Origin: Gari tellinella
Lineage: Eukaryota; Mollusca; Bivalvia; Cardiida; Psammobiidae
Length of the DNA: 64,000 nt
Assembly: GCA_922989275.2 (NCBI GenBank)
Contig: OV277858.1
Span: 7,688,001 to 7,752,000, forward strand
Direction: 5' to 3'
Shown: positions 1 through 12,155 of the stretch, in pieces
How positions within the stretch are numbered: the stretch's first letter is position 1
Layout: each line of letters opens with the position of its first letter
Position numbers and translations under genes: made by a program
The notes under the pieces: generated by a model
Database searches by the model: none
Told to the model about the DNA's origin: nothing
Seen by the model: only the letters and a program-made list of their open reading frames with translations

Positions 1-1650
1 AAGGTACCTTTGGGAGGTAACTGATATGCACGATTCCGTAGAGTAACGATGCTTGATTTATCGTACTTATTTAAAAGCCACTAGGTGTCTCACGCATTAG
101 TAGCATATGTCCTACTATCTGCTAGGATAAAGATGTTGCATATTATACAAGTACTGTAGAATTATTCACGGCAGTGGAAGAGTACAATAAAGGCAAACAA
201 CTATGTTATAATTCAACTTATATGGAGTAATGATTACTCCATATAAGTTGAATTAACTAATGTGTTAACAAATGCCAGAAAAGGATACGCAACTTTTCAA
301 ATAATGAGTCCCTGGCAAATTTAATGAGTACGGAACTCAGGATGCACAGGTAAAAGAATCACTGCTAGTGTAAAAAAAGTATTCTTATGATTTGACCCAG
401 TGACCTATATTTTGACCCGACACAATCAACATTCAACCCTGACCTAGATATCAATAAAAAACATTTTTACCAAGTTTCATCAACATTTAAAGAGATTTTT
501 AGCTTCTAGCTGTTAACAAATGTTGTCTGATTTGATCTAGTTACCATGTTTTTGACCGGACATTTCCCATATTCATCCATGACCTAGATATAATTGAGAT
601 AAACATTTTGACCCAGTTGCATTAAAATCCGAAGAGATTTGTAACCCTACATTTTGACACAAACAGATTTTTCCTTAATTTGCAATGGTTCATAATTTTT
701 TAATAACTTTTGAAGAGTTTCGACTTTAAGAGAGATGTCAAAAAACTTACCTCATTCCTCCATCAGAGATTATTGCTGTCCCCATAATCATACACAATTT
801 CTTGTCATGCTTTGATGAGCTAAAATAGATTAAAACTATTGTTTATGTGAGAAAAAGAACCTGTCACTAGTCGTTGTATGAGACAAACTGATCTAAACCT
901 CGGCTAGAATAGAAAACTTATTTAGCTCGCCAAGACTCGCTTAATAAGTAATAACATTTCAATCCTAGACTCGGTCGTTACGTCATCCCATGAAACACCA
1001 CAACAATGTTCATTTATTGTTCCCAATGGATTCGTTATCTAATTAACATCAAATAATTTGACTTGTCCGTCCAGACAGATAAGGTAATCTCAACCCCCTC
1101 CCCCCCAATATTTTTGGATATCTCTGTCCGCAAGGTGAGAACAGCTTGTGTAACACAATGACTGGCGGCATATCCCATAGTTTTGCGATTTTACCTACTT
1201 TAAGATCCCACATGACCAAGCTTCAAGTGTGACCTAAATTTTATGAAGGACATGGCACTGACAGAATATCATAAATATATAGCCAAATATGTGACTTCTT
1301 AAAGCGACTCGCAACCAGATGGTGCATTTGCAAAAAATAAAAGAAAAGACTCAAATATATACAAAAGGGTAGCATTATCGTGCATCTGGCATTGGAAAAA
1401 TATGACCAGTCTAATAACACCCTCTCGAAAAGTCTTCAAATCTTAGTTTTTTAGATATTTTCCATCGTTTTATCCATAGCGTCGAAAGTTGCTATAGAAA
1501 TTGATCCGGACTCAGACATAAGCTCTGGTGAACTAAAAATGTAATGTTAAACTCAGAAAAGGAGAGATAACAGCTCAGGCATTATGATTTTCTTCAGCTG
1601 GGAATAAAATTAATCCTCATTTACACCGGGAAAAACTGTATTTCTTATAA
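1..1650. other. No gene seen; interspersed-repeat sequence
   Basis: No convincing coding region is visible. About 385-660 contains phrases such as TTTGACCC and TGACCTAGATAT, which recur elsewhere in the window and look like an old interspersed repeat. A perfect palindrome at 210-254 is listed separately. A C-rich run lies near 1095. Confidence 0.5.
210..254. repeat. Perfect 45-bp palindrome
   Basis: Two 22-base arms match exactly as reverse complements around one central G (left arm starts AATTCAACTTATATGG, right arm ends CCATATAAGTTGAATT). It would form a very stable hairpin or cruciform. It may be a foldback element remnant or a recent replication-derived palindrome. No coding role is seen. 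Confidence 0.9.
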
Positions 1651-1654
1651 AATT

Positions 1655-2320
1655 TGTTAGGATTTTGGGGGGTTTGTAGACACCAACATATATTTTGTTA
1701 GGATGTTGGGGGGGTTTAAGTAGACACCAACATATATTTTGTAAGGATGTTGGGGGGGTTTAAGTAGACACCAACATATATTTTGTAAGGATGTTGGGGG
1801 GTTAAGTAGAGACCAACATATATTTGGTTAAAATGTTTGGGGGTTAAGTAGACACCAACATATATTTTGTAAGGATGTTGGGGGGTTAAGTAGACACCAA
1901 CATATATTTGGTTAAAATGTTTGGGGGTTAAGTAGACACCAACATATATTTGGTAAGGATGTTTAGGGGGGGGGGGGGTAAGTAGACACCAACATATATT
2001 TGGTAAGGATGTTGGGTTTTTTAAGTAAACACCAACATATATTTGGTTAGGATGTTGGGGGGTTTAAGTAGACACCATCATATATTTGGTTAGGATGTTG
2101 GGGGGTTTAAGTAGACACCATCATATATTTGGTTAGGATGTTGGGGGGTTTAAGTAGACACCATCATATATTTGGTTAGGATGTTGGGGGGTTTAAGTAG
2201 ACACCATCATATATTTGGTTAGGATGTTGGGGGGTTTAAGTAGACACCATCATATATTTGGTTAGGATGTTGGGGGGTTTAAGTAGACACCAAACATATA
2301 TTTCGTTAGGATGATGGGGG
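1655..2320. repeat. 43-bp minisatellite array, about 15 copies
   Basis: The unit reads approximately GTTAGGATGTTGGGGGG, then TTTAAGTAGACACCA, then a short CATATATTTG tail. Consecutive GGTTAGGATG starts at 2045 and 2088 give a 43-bp period. The last six or so copies (about 2045-2300) are nearly identical and carry CACCATCAT. Earlier copies carry CACCAACAT and vary in G-run length, including one run of ten or more G near 1970. This suggests recent expansion at the right side of the array. Confidence 0.93.
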
Positions 2321-2587
2321 GTTTCAAACATAATCTAACGCTTATGGTAATAATAATATACAATCTCAGTAAGTTTGAGAAAGTTTGGATAAATACTGTG
2401 GCCTCTAGAGTATCAACACTAAAAGTGTTGATGACGGACGACGGTTGACTGAAGACCGGACGCCGGACATTCAAGGATTGCAAACAATCACCCTGAGCTA
2501 GCTCAGGTGAGCTACAAAGGTTTGTATAATTTGATCAAGTTTTCCAACCGGACGTCACCTACATATAATCTTAACCTAAATTTATAA

Positions 2588-4135
2588 CAAGAGCCTCATG
2601 GGGCATATTTCGCTCACCTGAGAATAGATTACAAAATGTAGATAATGATTTATGTCCAGGACGGGGTAATTTTTTCCCTGATGGGCATAATTTGAACAAT
2701 CTTGATAGAGGACCTGTAGATGATGCTATGTGCCATGTATCTAAGATCAGGGTACTAGGGTTTTAGACAAGAAGATTTTTTAAAGTTTCCATTGAAAAAA
2801 TCTATTTTTAGCTCCTGTGACCTACATATGCAACAGACTGGAACCATTTGAACAAAAAAGGTAACTTTAGGAGTCAGGACATCTACTCTAGAAGTGTCAC
2901 CCTGCTGATATTAAAGCTCTGGCCATATAAGTTTCAGAGGACAAGACATTTGAAAATTTCACTATATAACTCAATGTAAAACTGTGACCTTGAGGCAGGG
3001 CCAGTTTTGACCCCAGGGGCATAATTTGAGCAAAATTGATAGAGGACCTGTAGGTGATTCTATGTGCCAAATATCTAAGCTCTGGCCCTTGTAGTTCTTG
3101 ACAAGAAGATTTTTTAAGTTTTCATAGAAAAAATATATTTTTAGCTCCTGTGACCTAGATATGCAATAGACCTGAACCATTTGAACAAAATATATGTAAA
3201 GGATATTCAGAAGAGTCACCATACCAAATTGCAAAGCTCTGGCCATATTAGTGTCAGAGAAGAAGACATTTAAAAATTTCACTATATAACACTATGTAAA
3301 ACGGTGACCCCCGGGGCAGGGACAATTTTGACCCAAGGGGCATAATTTGAATAAACTTGATAGAGGACCTGTACGCGTTGCTATGTGCAAAAAATCTAAG
3401 CTCTGGCTCTTGTAATTTCAGACAAGCAGATTTTTTAAGTTTTCATTGAAAAATATCTATTTTTAGCTCCTGTGACCTAGATATGCAACCGACCAGAGCC
3501 ATTTGAACAATATCGGTAAAGGGCATCGAGAACTGTCACCATGCCAAATATCAAAGCTCTGGCCATATTGGTTTTAGAGTAGAAGACGTTTAAAAATTTC
3601 ACTATATAACTCTTATGTAAAACGATGACCCAGGGTGAGGCCAATTTTTACCCCAGGGGCATAATTGGAACAAACTTGATAGAGGACCTGTAGATGATGT
3701 TATGTGCCAAATATCTAAGCTCTGGCCCTTGCAGTTTTTGACAAGAAGATTGTTTAAGATTTCCTTATTTATTCACTTTGGTTGCCATGGCAACCAGAGT
3801 TCTGCATTGTTTTCAATTCTTTGAACAAATTTGAAAGAGCTTGACCCAAGGAACATATCTAAGCTCTGGCCCCTGCAGTTTTTGACAAGAAGATTTTTTA
3901 AAGATTTCCTTATTTTTGGTTGCCATGGCTACCAGAGTTCTGCATTGTTTTAATTCTTTGAACAAATTTGAAAGAGCTTGACCCAAGGAACATTTCTGTA
4001 AAGCTTGGTTGAATTCTGTTAAGCGGTATAGGAGGAGATGTCGTTTGAAGCAATTGTTAACAACGACGGACGACGCACGAGGAAGGACGCCGGACACAGA
4101 GCCATCCCAATAGCTCACCTTGAGCCTTTAAACAG
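2588..4135 (+). repeat. Interspersed repeat with roughly 310-bp internal units, copy 1
   Basis: The left edge reads AACAAGAGCCTCATGGGGC followed by CGCTCACCTGAG. The right side has GGACGCCGGACACAG followed by TAGCTCACCTTGAGCC. Three to four diverged units of roughly 310 bp lie between, each containing AAGCTCTGGCC, CTCCTGTGACCTAGATATGC and GATAGAGGACCTGTAG. A second copy is at 8717-9965. The CTCACCTGAG motif inverted at the far end suggests short terminal inverted repeats. No open reading frame survives. Resemblance to bivalve interspersed repeats is from memory. Confidence 0.8.
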
Positions 4136-4204
4136 AATGGGAAATCAAAGATTAAGAAGCTCAACTCCTGTTAACTAATAACACACTTTTAACAGAAACA
4201 CTAT

Positions 4205-4440
4205 AACACTGACCCTAGGGGTCAAGGTTTAAGTCACCAAACCTTGATACATTGTTGTCATTGAGCCGCATCAGCTTATGAAGTTTCATTACTATTGGTG
4301 CAGTTTGCTCAACAGACTTTTACTTTAATGTTGACCCTAGAGGTCAAGGTCAAAGGTATTGGTCACCAAACTGCAATGCATTATGGTCTACACATTGAGG
4401 CGCATCAGCATATGAAGTTTCGTGACCGTAGTTGCAAATT
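4205..4440. repeat. Tandem pair of roughly 127-bp repeat units
   Basis: Two diverged units share TTGACCCTAGAGGTCAAGG, GGTCACCAAAC and GCATCAGC(T/A)TATGAAGTTTC. This is a typical non-coding invertebrate interspersed repeat type. Nothing coding is seen. Confidence 0.6.
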
Positions 4441-4441
4441 T

Positions 4442-4581
4442 GTTACACGGCATTTTGGCAGGGTGTATGGGCTTGTATGACCATTTTGGATTCCTTATTT
4501 CCTTCGCGTTCAGGATATTCGGAATCCAAAACCGTCATACAAGCCAATTCACCCTGCCTAAATTATTTTATACCGTGTAAC
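4442..4581. mobile_element. Palindromic MITE-like foldback element
   Basis: The two halves are near-complete inverted repeats. The left begins GTTACACGG and contains GGCAGGGTG and GGCTTGTATGAC. The right contains GTCATACAAGCC, CACCCTGCC and ends CCGTGTAAC. The centre is around 4505. The structure fits a small non-autonomous foldback transposon. No target duplication was established. Confidence 0.75.
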
Positions 4582-5042
4582 TTATAATATCAATCTTAAA
4601 ATAGATCGCATAGAAAATACAATAAATAATGTTGTATTTACCTCTTTACGGCCTATAAACGCATTAGCTTGGTTTAGGAACACAAAACTTCCAACACAAA
4701 ATGCAAGTTCTTCATACATCATGTGACTCATGCCAGGTACCAAACTCGATGAGGGAACCAGCTATGGTTACCCTTGCAAGCTTCGTACCTGGATGTATAT
4801 GTACCATTGCAGTAACAAGCATTCCGTGTTACTTTCAACATGCTTAAAAAAGCCTTTAAACAACCACCTGTCTATAGAACAGAAAACAGGTTATGTCAGT
4901 TAAAAAGTAAACAAATATTCACCTTAACATTGGTTGTGTCCAAATCCAGACTGGCTTTTATCTGCAACAAAAAGGATGTCTTTCAGTTTATACTTTAACC
5001 CTGCACATATCTTTTCATATTTTGAAGATAAATTACCACTTT

Positions 5043-5112
5043 AGGCAGGTTTAAAGTGAAGCGCCTTAAGGTGCAATATACTGCATTCTGCTTTACTTTC
5101 AGCCTGCTTTAA
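5043..5112. repeat. Hairpin repeat, CAGGTT/AACCTG family (diverged)
   Basis: The left arm GGCAGGTTTAAAGTGAAGC faces CTGCTTTACTTTCAGCCTGC on the right. It is a diverged relative of the cleaner hairpins at 7016-7083 and 12090-12155. Confidence 0.5.
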
Positions 5113-5189
5113 GCTACCATTTGATGAAATATAGAATTTATATCTTCCGATTCATAGTCACGACTGTACAAATTTAAACTAGACCTATC

Positions 5190-6362
5190 ACAAATGGTGA
5201 TTCATACCCCCAGTGGGGTCTTGTCACAAGAGATAAATGTTTCTGGATAAAGTTGATGTGTGCTCCCTAACTTGGAAAAGAATAACAAAGGGCAACAACT
5301 CAAAAAATGGATAAAAATATAACAACAAAGGGAAATGACTCCAACAATATGGATGACAGAGTACAGGTTCTTATGCATTGCACTCCTGGTAAATGAGATC
5401 TATCTGTATATGAAGTTTTAAGTCAATAGCTCTTATACTTTGGAAGTTATGTTCTGGACAAGCCAATTTAAATTGGATAAAAAATATAACAACAAAGGAC
5501 AATAACTCCAAAAATACTAGTAAATGATTGAGTTATGGATCTTGTGCACTGCACTCCTAGTCATTAAGATCTATCTGTATATGAAGTTTGGGGTCAATAG
5601 CTCTTATACTTTGGAAGTTATGCTCCGGACAAGCCTAAATTGGGTAAAAATATAACAACAAAGGGCAATAACTCCAAAAATACTGATGGCAGAGTTATAG
5701 TTCTTGTGCACTGCACTCCTTGTAAATAAGAATTATCTGTATATGAAGTTTGAAGTCAATAGCTCTTATACTTTGGAAGTTATGCTCCGGACAAGCCTAA
5801 ATTGGGTAAAAATATAACAACAAAGGGCAATAACTCCAAAAATACTGATGACAGAGTAACGGTTCTTGCGCACTGCACTCCTAGTCAATTAGATCTATCT
5901 GTATATGAAATTTGAAGTCAATAGCTTTTATACTTTAGAAGTTATAATCCGGACAAGCCTAAATTGGGTAAAAATATAACAACAAAGGATAATAACTCCA
6001 AAATACTGATGACAGAGTAACGGTTCTTGCGCACTGCACTCTAAGTCAATGAGATCTATCTGTATATGATGTTTAAAGTCAATAGCTATTATACTTTGGA
6101 AGTTATGCTCCGGACAAGCCTAAATTGGGTAAAAATATAACAACAAAGGGCAATAACTCCAAAAATACTGACGTCAGAGTAATAGTTCTTGCGCACTGCA
6201 CTCCTGGTCAATAAGACCTTTCTGTATATGAAGTTTGAAGTCAATAGCTCTTACACTTTAGAAGTTATGCTCCAGACAAGCCGGATGAGCGGACAGACGG
6301 ACATTGTGACTCCAGTATACCCCCCCCCCAAAAAAAACTTCGTTTGAGGGGGTATAATTATT
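5190..6362. repeat. Interspersed repeat with six units of about 163 bp
   Basis: After a lead containing TACCCCCAGTGGGGTCTTG, about six units follow. They begin near 5309, 5474, 5640, 5808, 5966 and 6126. Each contains AAAATATAACAACAAAGG, CAATAACTCCAAAAATAC, GCGCACTGCACTCC and GTTATGCTCCGGACAAGCC. The block ends GACATTGTGACTCC, a C/A run, and TTCGTTTGAGGGGGTATA. The terminal ATACCCCC and GGGGGTAT may be short inverted termini. A one-unit relative lies at 30427-30785. The ends are not certain to belong to one insertion. Confidence 0.8.
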
Positions 6363-6399
6363 TTCTTCTCCGGAGGATTAATTAGATCTATTAAGATTA

Positions 6400-7410
6400 A
6401 GCTGAGGTGGGCATTATTGGCGGTAGGTAGTCATCGGCATGCCCCTTTATTATTTTATTTGTTCAATGATGATATAAAATTACCATAATTATAACATCAC
6501 TTAGTCATTAAAAATCAATGCCTAAGACTTAGTAAGTTGATGGTATTATTGGCCGTAGGTAGTAATCAGCAATATATTAGGAGTCCAAATTAGGTCAAGT
6601 CAAGGCTAAATTGAGGTTGGGTAATATGAGTGAGTTAGTATTGTCTGTAACTAAGCATTTGAGTAGGCAGTATTGGTGCTAGACATAACAGTAAAATCTA
6701 GTTAACCTAGTTACGAATACGCCTCATTGCAATACAGGTTTTGCGTATTGCAATATTCTTTATATCATTTGAGCATAATTATACGAGAGAGGATCCGATG
6801 CCTTGTTTATTTAAATGTAATGCTGTGACAATTATAACATTCACAGCAAATGTCTATGTTAATTTAGACTCTCTCTTGTATTTAACCCCTTTACCTGATA
6901 GAAGCGCCTTTTGGCGCATTTTAATTTATTCCCTCCGCCAAAGAAAATAGTTTAAGATTATACAGGCATGAACATGAACAATTAAAAATATTACTTATAC
7001 ATTAGCAAGTAGTGACTTTAAGCAGGTTGGAAGTAAAGCAAATGTGTCTTAGGACGCATTCTGCTTTACTTTCAACCTGCTTTAAGCGGTCACCTGCCTT
7101 CAAATCTAAAAACAGGCTAGCCTATGAGGTATTTGGTTAAAGCACTACTTTACCCTTTCAATGCTACAAGTAAGTTTTCAAGGCTAATTTCTATCTAATT
7201 TTAGTACTTACAAGTTGCCACAATATATTGCAATACGGTTCCTCTGTATTGTAATGTATTGCAATATGGTTTTCACTGTATTGTTACACGACTAGACAGG
7301 TCTATAACTATACTATATGCCTCGCCCTCTGCATCTATATATGCAGCGACCATCAAACAGAATATCACCACATTCTGTGATCCAAGGCCTTGAATTAGTT
7401 CCAGTTGGTT
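6400..7410. other. No gene seen; diverged repeat sequence
   Basis: Two short related segments (about 6405-6440 and 6540-6570) share ATTATTGGC-GTAGGTAGT. About 6590-6710 resembles 29050-29340 (AGGTCAAGGTC, AATATGAGTG, ATCTAGTTAACC), so it is an interspersed repeat. Around 7220-7290, TATTGCAATA-type motifs recur. The open frame at 6741-6950 has no recognisable family and is not called. Confidence 0.5.
7016..7083. repeat. Hairpin repeat (AGCAGGTTGGAAGTAAAGCA family)
   Basis: Arms AAGCAGGTTGGAAGTAAAGC and TGCTTTACTTTCAACCTGC are near-perfect reverse complements around a loop of about 20 bases. Related hairpins lie at 5043-5112 and inside the hAT-like element at 12090-12155. Confidence 0.85.
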
Positions 7411-7411
7411 G

Positions 7412-7462
7412 TGTAATCCAGATCACAGGAGAGGCGTAGTGTCGAGTGTGATCTGGATTACA
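7412..7462. repeat. Inverted repeat with 16-bp perfect arms
   Basis: TGTAATCCAGATCACA (7412-7427) is repeated as its exact reverse complement at 7447-7462 around a 19-base spacer. It immediately precedes the repeat at 7464-7720. Confidence 0.8.
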
Positions 7463-7463
7463 A

Positions 7464-7725
7464 AATAGATGGGTTCCTCGGAACATGTGTGTCACCTGCC
7501 AGCAAGCATCAGTAGAACATTCTCTTGCCGTAAAGAAATTTCATTTCAAAATCTTCAGTTAAACAGAATAAATCTGCATGAAAAGAAAATGTTGAAAAGG
7601 GGAACAACTCTCACAATATTCATACAAGAGTTATGACCCTTGTGCAATACACTTCCACTTGTCAAGCTCTTTCTATCTTAAAAGCTTCAGTAGAACAGCA
7701 GTTTTCAGGGGTGACCAACAATAAT
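7464..7725. repeat. Interspersed repeat (GGTTCCTCGGAAC family)
   Basis: Contains GGTTCCTCGGAACATGTG, CACCTGCCAGCAAGCATCAG, TTTCATTTCAAAATCTTCAG and ACAAGAGTTATGACCCTT. The same sequence recurs inside both copies of the large inverted transposon (about 25645-25980 and 49060-49460). Confidence 0.75.
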
Positions 7726-8490
7726 TACCCAAAAAAGTCGCAATGCAATATTTATTATTTATTTTGATGAAGTCATACTTGGGTCTCGATAGAATCTGTT
7801 ATTTTGGTAGGTTCGATTGAGAAGTGGGGTTTTGCAAATAACGGTCATAAAAGTGTTTTAGAACGGTTTTAAGCTATATCCTTTGGAGTAAAACATTTAT
7901 AATAAAAGTGGGTGTCCTTGGTTATTTACCCTTAAAATGGAAATAAACTGTTCAAATTCATTAACACATATAATAGACTATGAATGAAAAAGGACATAAC
8001 ATTAAAAATATGCGACAATACTGACCGTATTCGCCATTTCTATAAATCAATAGTTCAATAATGTTGAAACTTAATTTTACCAAGAACAAAGTCAAGCAGA
8101 TCTGCGGTGAAAACTGATCTAGAGTAACTCTACAGTTTACCAGACAAACAAAATCCAAATATTTTTTCTCTTCATTCTTGCATAACTTTAGATCCAGAGC
8201 TAGATCTCTTGATTTTGTTTTTAAAATGGCCCTTTCGCTGCATTTTTTGACCAGGGACACCTACTCAAATACCAGAAATGTGTACGGGTCTGAGTGCATT
8301 TAACTGCGATTTTTGGTCATATCTAGAGATAGCCTGTCAACCTCATCATAGTATAAATAAGGCATGGTTTGTAATAAGTTCTTCTCAAATCTATATTTAA
8401 CTGTTTTATGACAAAAAGTGATGTTGCTAATTCAGTAAACAGCAAAAAAAACCGACTGTAATACGCTAGGATTAGCCCGTAGCTGATGCT
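7726..8490. other. No gene or element recognised
   Basis: A+T-rich sequence with short open frames (for example 7961-8260 and 8323-8505, minus) that lack recognisable domains or neighbours. Nothing further is supported. Confidence 0.4.
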
Positions 8491-8497
8491 AAGCCAC

Positions 8498-8695
8498 AAT
8501 CTCACTGTCCAGGTTTGGGTCCCCGTGAGTCCCGGTTAAGCAAACCGGCAGTCACCGGGAGTACAACCTTGGCGGCGCCTGTGACGACCAGCTCGATCCT
8601 GGATCGACCAGCTTCCACCGGCTAACTTCCCCGGATGCTTTAAAATGTTTAATACAACCGGGGGTCACCCGGTCACCATATAATATGCGAGGATA
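8498..8695. repeat. GC-rich block, possible left part of an interrupted element
   Basis: This block is much richer in G+C than its surroundings, with many CCGG and CACCGG motifs. A similar block lies at 10300-10535. The outer edges, CAATCTCACTGTCCAGG here and GGGAATGTGAGATCGCAA there, could be diverged inverted termini. The repeat at 8717-9965 lies between them. A single interrupted element is inference. Confidence 0.35.
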
Positions 8696-8716
8696 AATTT
8701 GATTTTTTTTTTAAAA

Positions 8717-9965
8717 CAAGAGCCCCATGGGGCATATTCGCTCACCTGAGAATAATTGGAAAAATGGAGATATTGATTTATGTCCAGGACTGACCTAAAT
8801 ATGCAACAGACCGGAACAATTTGAACAACATATGTAAAGTATATTTAAAAGTGTCACCATACAGAATATAAAAGCTCTGGCCATATTAGAGTCAGAGAAG
8901 AAGACGTTTGAAATTTTCTCTATATAACTCTTTGTAAAACAGTGACCCCCGGGGCGGGCCAATTTTGACCCTGGGGGCATAATTTAAACAGACTAAATAG
9001 AGGACCTGTAGGCGATGATATGTGCCATATATCTAAGCTCTGCCCTTGTAGTTTTAGACAAGAAGATTTTTTAAGTTTTCATTGTAAAAAATCTATTTTT
9101 AGCTCCTGTGACCTAGTTATGCAGTGGACCAGAACCATTTGTACAATTTTGGTATAGGACATCTAGGAGTGTCACTATGCCAAATATCAAAACTCTGGCC
9201 ATATTAGTTTCAGAGAAGAAGACGTATGAAAATTTCACTATATAACTCTATGTAAAACCGTGACCCCCGGGGCGGGGCCAATTTTGACCCCAGGGGCATA
9301 ATGTGAACAAACTTGATAGAGGACCTGTAGGCGATTCTATGTGCCAAATATCTAAGCTCTGGCCCTTGTAGTTTCAGACAAGAAGATGTTTTAAGTTTTC
9401 ATTGAAAAAATCTATTTTTAGCTCCTGTGACCTAGTTATGCAACCGACCAAAACCATTTGAACAATTTTGGTAAAGGACATCTAGAAGTGTCACCATGCC
9501 AAATATCAAAGCTCTGGCCACATTGGTTTCAGAGAAGAAGACGTTTGAAAATTTCACTATATAACTCTATGTAAAACTGTGACCCCCGGGGCGGGGCCAA
9601 TTTTGACCCCAGGGGCATAATTTGAACAAAACTTGATAGAGGACCTGTAGATGATGTTATGTGCCAAATATCTAAGCTCTGGCCCTTGCAGTTTTTGACA
9701 AGAAGATTGTTTAAGATTTCCTTATTTATTCACTTTGGTTGCCATGGCAACCAGAGTTCTGCATTGTTTTCAATTCTTTGAACAAATTTGAAAGAGCTTG
9801 ACCCAAGGAACATTTCTGTAAAGTTTGGTTGAATTCTGTCAAGCGGTATAGGAGGAGATGTCATTTGAAGCAATTGTTAACGACGACGCATGACGGACGA
9901 CGACGGACGCCGGACACAGGGCCATCCTAATAGCTCACCTTGAGCCTTTGGCTCAGGTGAGCTAA
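8717..9965 (+). repeat. Interspersed repeat with roughly 310-bp internal units, copy 2
   Basis: Starts AACAAGAGCCCCATGGGGC and CGCTCACCTGAG, and ends GGACGCCGGACACAGG, then TGGCTCAGGTGAGCTA. It shares the internal units of copy 1 (GGGGCGGGGCCAATTTTGAC, GATAGAGGACCTGTAG) and the GGTTGCCATGGCAACCAGAG segment near 9736. Both termini are cleaner here than in copy 1. Confidence 0.85.
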
Positions 9966-11930
9966 AAATGCAGATTACTACATTTTATTTTTAGCGTTTC
10001 TGTTTCATTTGTGTTTAAATAGGAAATAATATCGTCAGGACTCTCTATTGTATAGGGTAAATCTAATATTTAAAAACGAAAGTTTTTCTCTATAAATAAA
10101 CGGCTTCAGGCTAAAGTCTTTATGTCCACTACATTGTAACAAACATTATGTAACCAGATCAGACGCCGGGCAAACTGTTTGAAACTCGTATTAAAATGAA
10201 GTTTGAACAGTCTACAACATTATTATGTTCTATTTTATTGCATTTCCTTTGTATTTCATCTCATATACCCCGAGAGACAAAAGAGAATTTATACTAATTC
10301 ACGTCCGCCCCCGTTTATGTCCTTTCCGGCGAACACCGGGTAACGTCGGCACGTCACCTGTGAACAACCAGAGTTGATCGGGACGACACTGGTGGTCATC
10401 CGGATACCATCGGCGATGGCCGGGGTAATTACACCGTGTTATTATTATACCGGGGTTAACCGGGGAACTCACCAGGAAGGTCCGGCTTCATAACAGGTGC
10501 TCCACCAGGGGAGACACCGGGAATGTGAGATCGCAATTTATTTTTTCATAAAAACCGCCCCGGCTCATCCAAGTCCACCGGCTATCTCAACCGCGATACG
10601 GTCACATACTCCTAGCAATCCTGTGAGGGTAGGCTAGGGGTCCGTGAGAATATATTTTGTATCTAGCAATAGAGTGCAGGACCTCTTACTGGAGGTCACA
10701 GGTTGAGCAGAGGTCTGTATCACTGACGTTCTGTAGTATCAGCGATTTCGGGATAAAAACGGCAGACATGTAACCATTTAAAATCACTAAAAAGTTTGCT
10801 TACGTTTATTTTTTTCGTAGTCACAGTCACTTTCTGTTTTCGTTTTGATTGCCGTTGTCTCCAACAGCTTTAGTTTTACTGTCTTTTCTTACAAGAAATT
10901 TTTTCATCCTCTTAGCTGTCAATCATGTTGAAGCATCATATGATTAAAATTATAACATCTTCTTTATTATTTCACAGTGGTTCATACTGTTAATGGGAAT
11001 TTTTCGCCGGCTTAAATCAAGTTTAGAAAAAAAAATCCAAATAGTTATTCATCAGCTTATTTCAGGGTTCCCACAGGCTTTATATTTTGAGGGTGCATGT
11101 ACCCTCTAGGGCTCAATTTTGGGGGTGCAGACAAATTTCAGAGGGTGCATATGAAACGTTTTTCTGTTTCTTCTATTACAAAGTTAGTTGCGATACCGTA
11201 ACTGAATTGCGGATTTAGACCGTGGTCTAGAGGTGCAGTACTGCAGCTATTACAAAGTAGCAATCCGTTATTCAAACAATGGATACGCACCAGGAATGAT
11301 CTTTGGAAATTTGTAGTTCCGCCGATAAATTTTTATTTGATTTGTTTCAATGTGTACTGTATATATCTCTCACATTATTTCTTAACCAGGCCGTCAATTG
11401 AGACTTAGCCGACATATTTGCAGACTACACGAATGCGTAGGCCTATGCTAAGACTGTGTCTCATTAAATCAGGCATTTTCCCCAGCATTGTCAATAGACG
11501 GGATAAAATACATCTGATAACCCGTCCAGTTTTTCGACTGTGTTGTCGGATTTCGCATAAAAAATGGCGTCGCTGTTTTGAAATCGAAAGTGAACAGAAA
11601 TAGACCTATGACTGGACTTTTTTTTTAATCATTTGTCAGCATATTTCAAACACATCTTCCTCTAAATAAGTATTGAATTCTTATAAAAACAAAAATTATT
11701 TTTTAAAAAAATAGCGACTTTATTAGGCACAGAGACGGGAAATCCCACAATCTATTTTAAACCGCTAAATCATCGGATTCGCGATGCGGGTGATCCAGGC
11801 GCTTTACGTATTAAGAATGATAAAAATTGTCAAGCGCCTGACAGACACTATAAGGAAAATGAAAACAAATCCAAATTGACTCGCCGGACTTTGACGTTTA
11901 ACTTGTATTTTGTTAATAAAAATGGTCTTC
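9966..11930. other. No gene seen; GC-rich block at 10300-10535
   Basis: Apart from the GC-rich CACCGGG/CCGGGG block at 10300-10535, nothing recognisable was found. The small frame at 11418-11603 has no family resemblance. Around 11090-11160 there is a short local repetition of GGGTGCA. Confidence 0.4.
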
Positions 11931-12089
11931 TTTAGTGTTGTAGCGATGATCGATTATAATCGATCATCGATCGAAAACGGCCATAATCGTAGATAATCGA
12001 TTATGATTTGCCGTAATCGATTATGTTCGATTATTTTATGATAAAGTTATGAAGGAGCATAGTGCATATTAAAGACAGGTTGTAGCTTA

Positions 12090-12155
12090 ATGCAGGTTGG
12101 AAGTAATGCAGAACGCTTCTATGGGATTGTTCTGCATTACTTCCAACCCACATTT
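12090..12155. repeat. Hairpin repeat inside the hAT-like element
   Basis: ATGCAGGTTGGAAGTAATGC faces GCATTACTTCCAACC around a loop of about 22 bases. It matches the hairpin family at 7016-7083. Confidence 0.8.

Noticed and set aside
1655..2320. CRISPR-like regular array
   Set aside because: The units are contiguous with no unique spacers, and the context is eukaryotic; it is a minisatellite.
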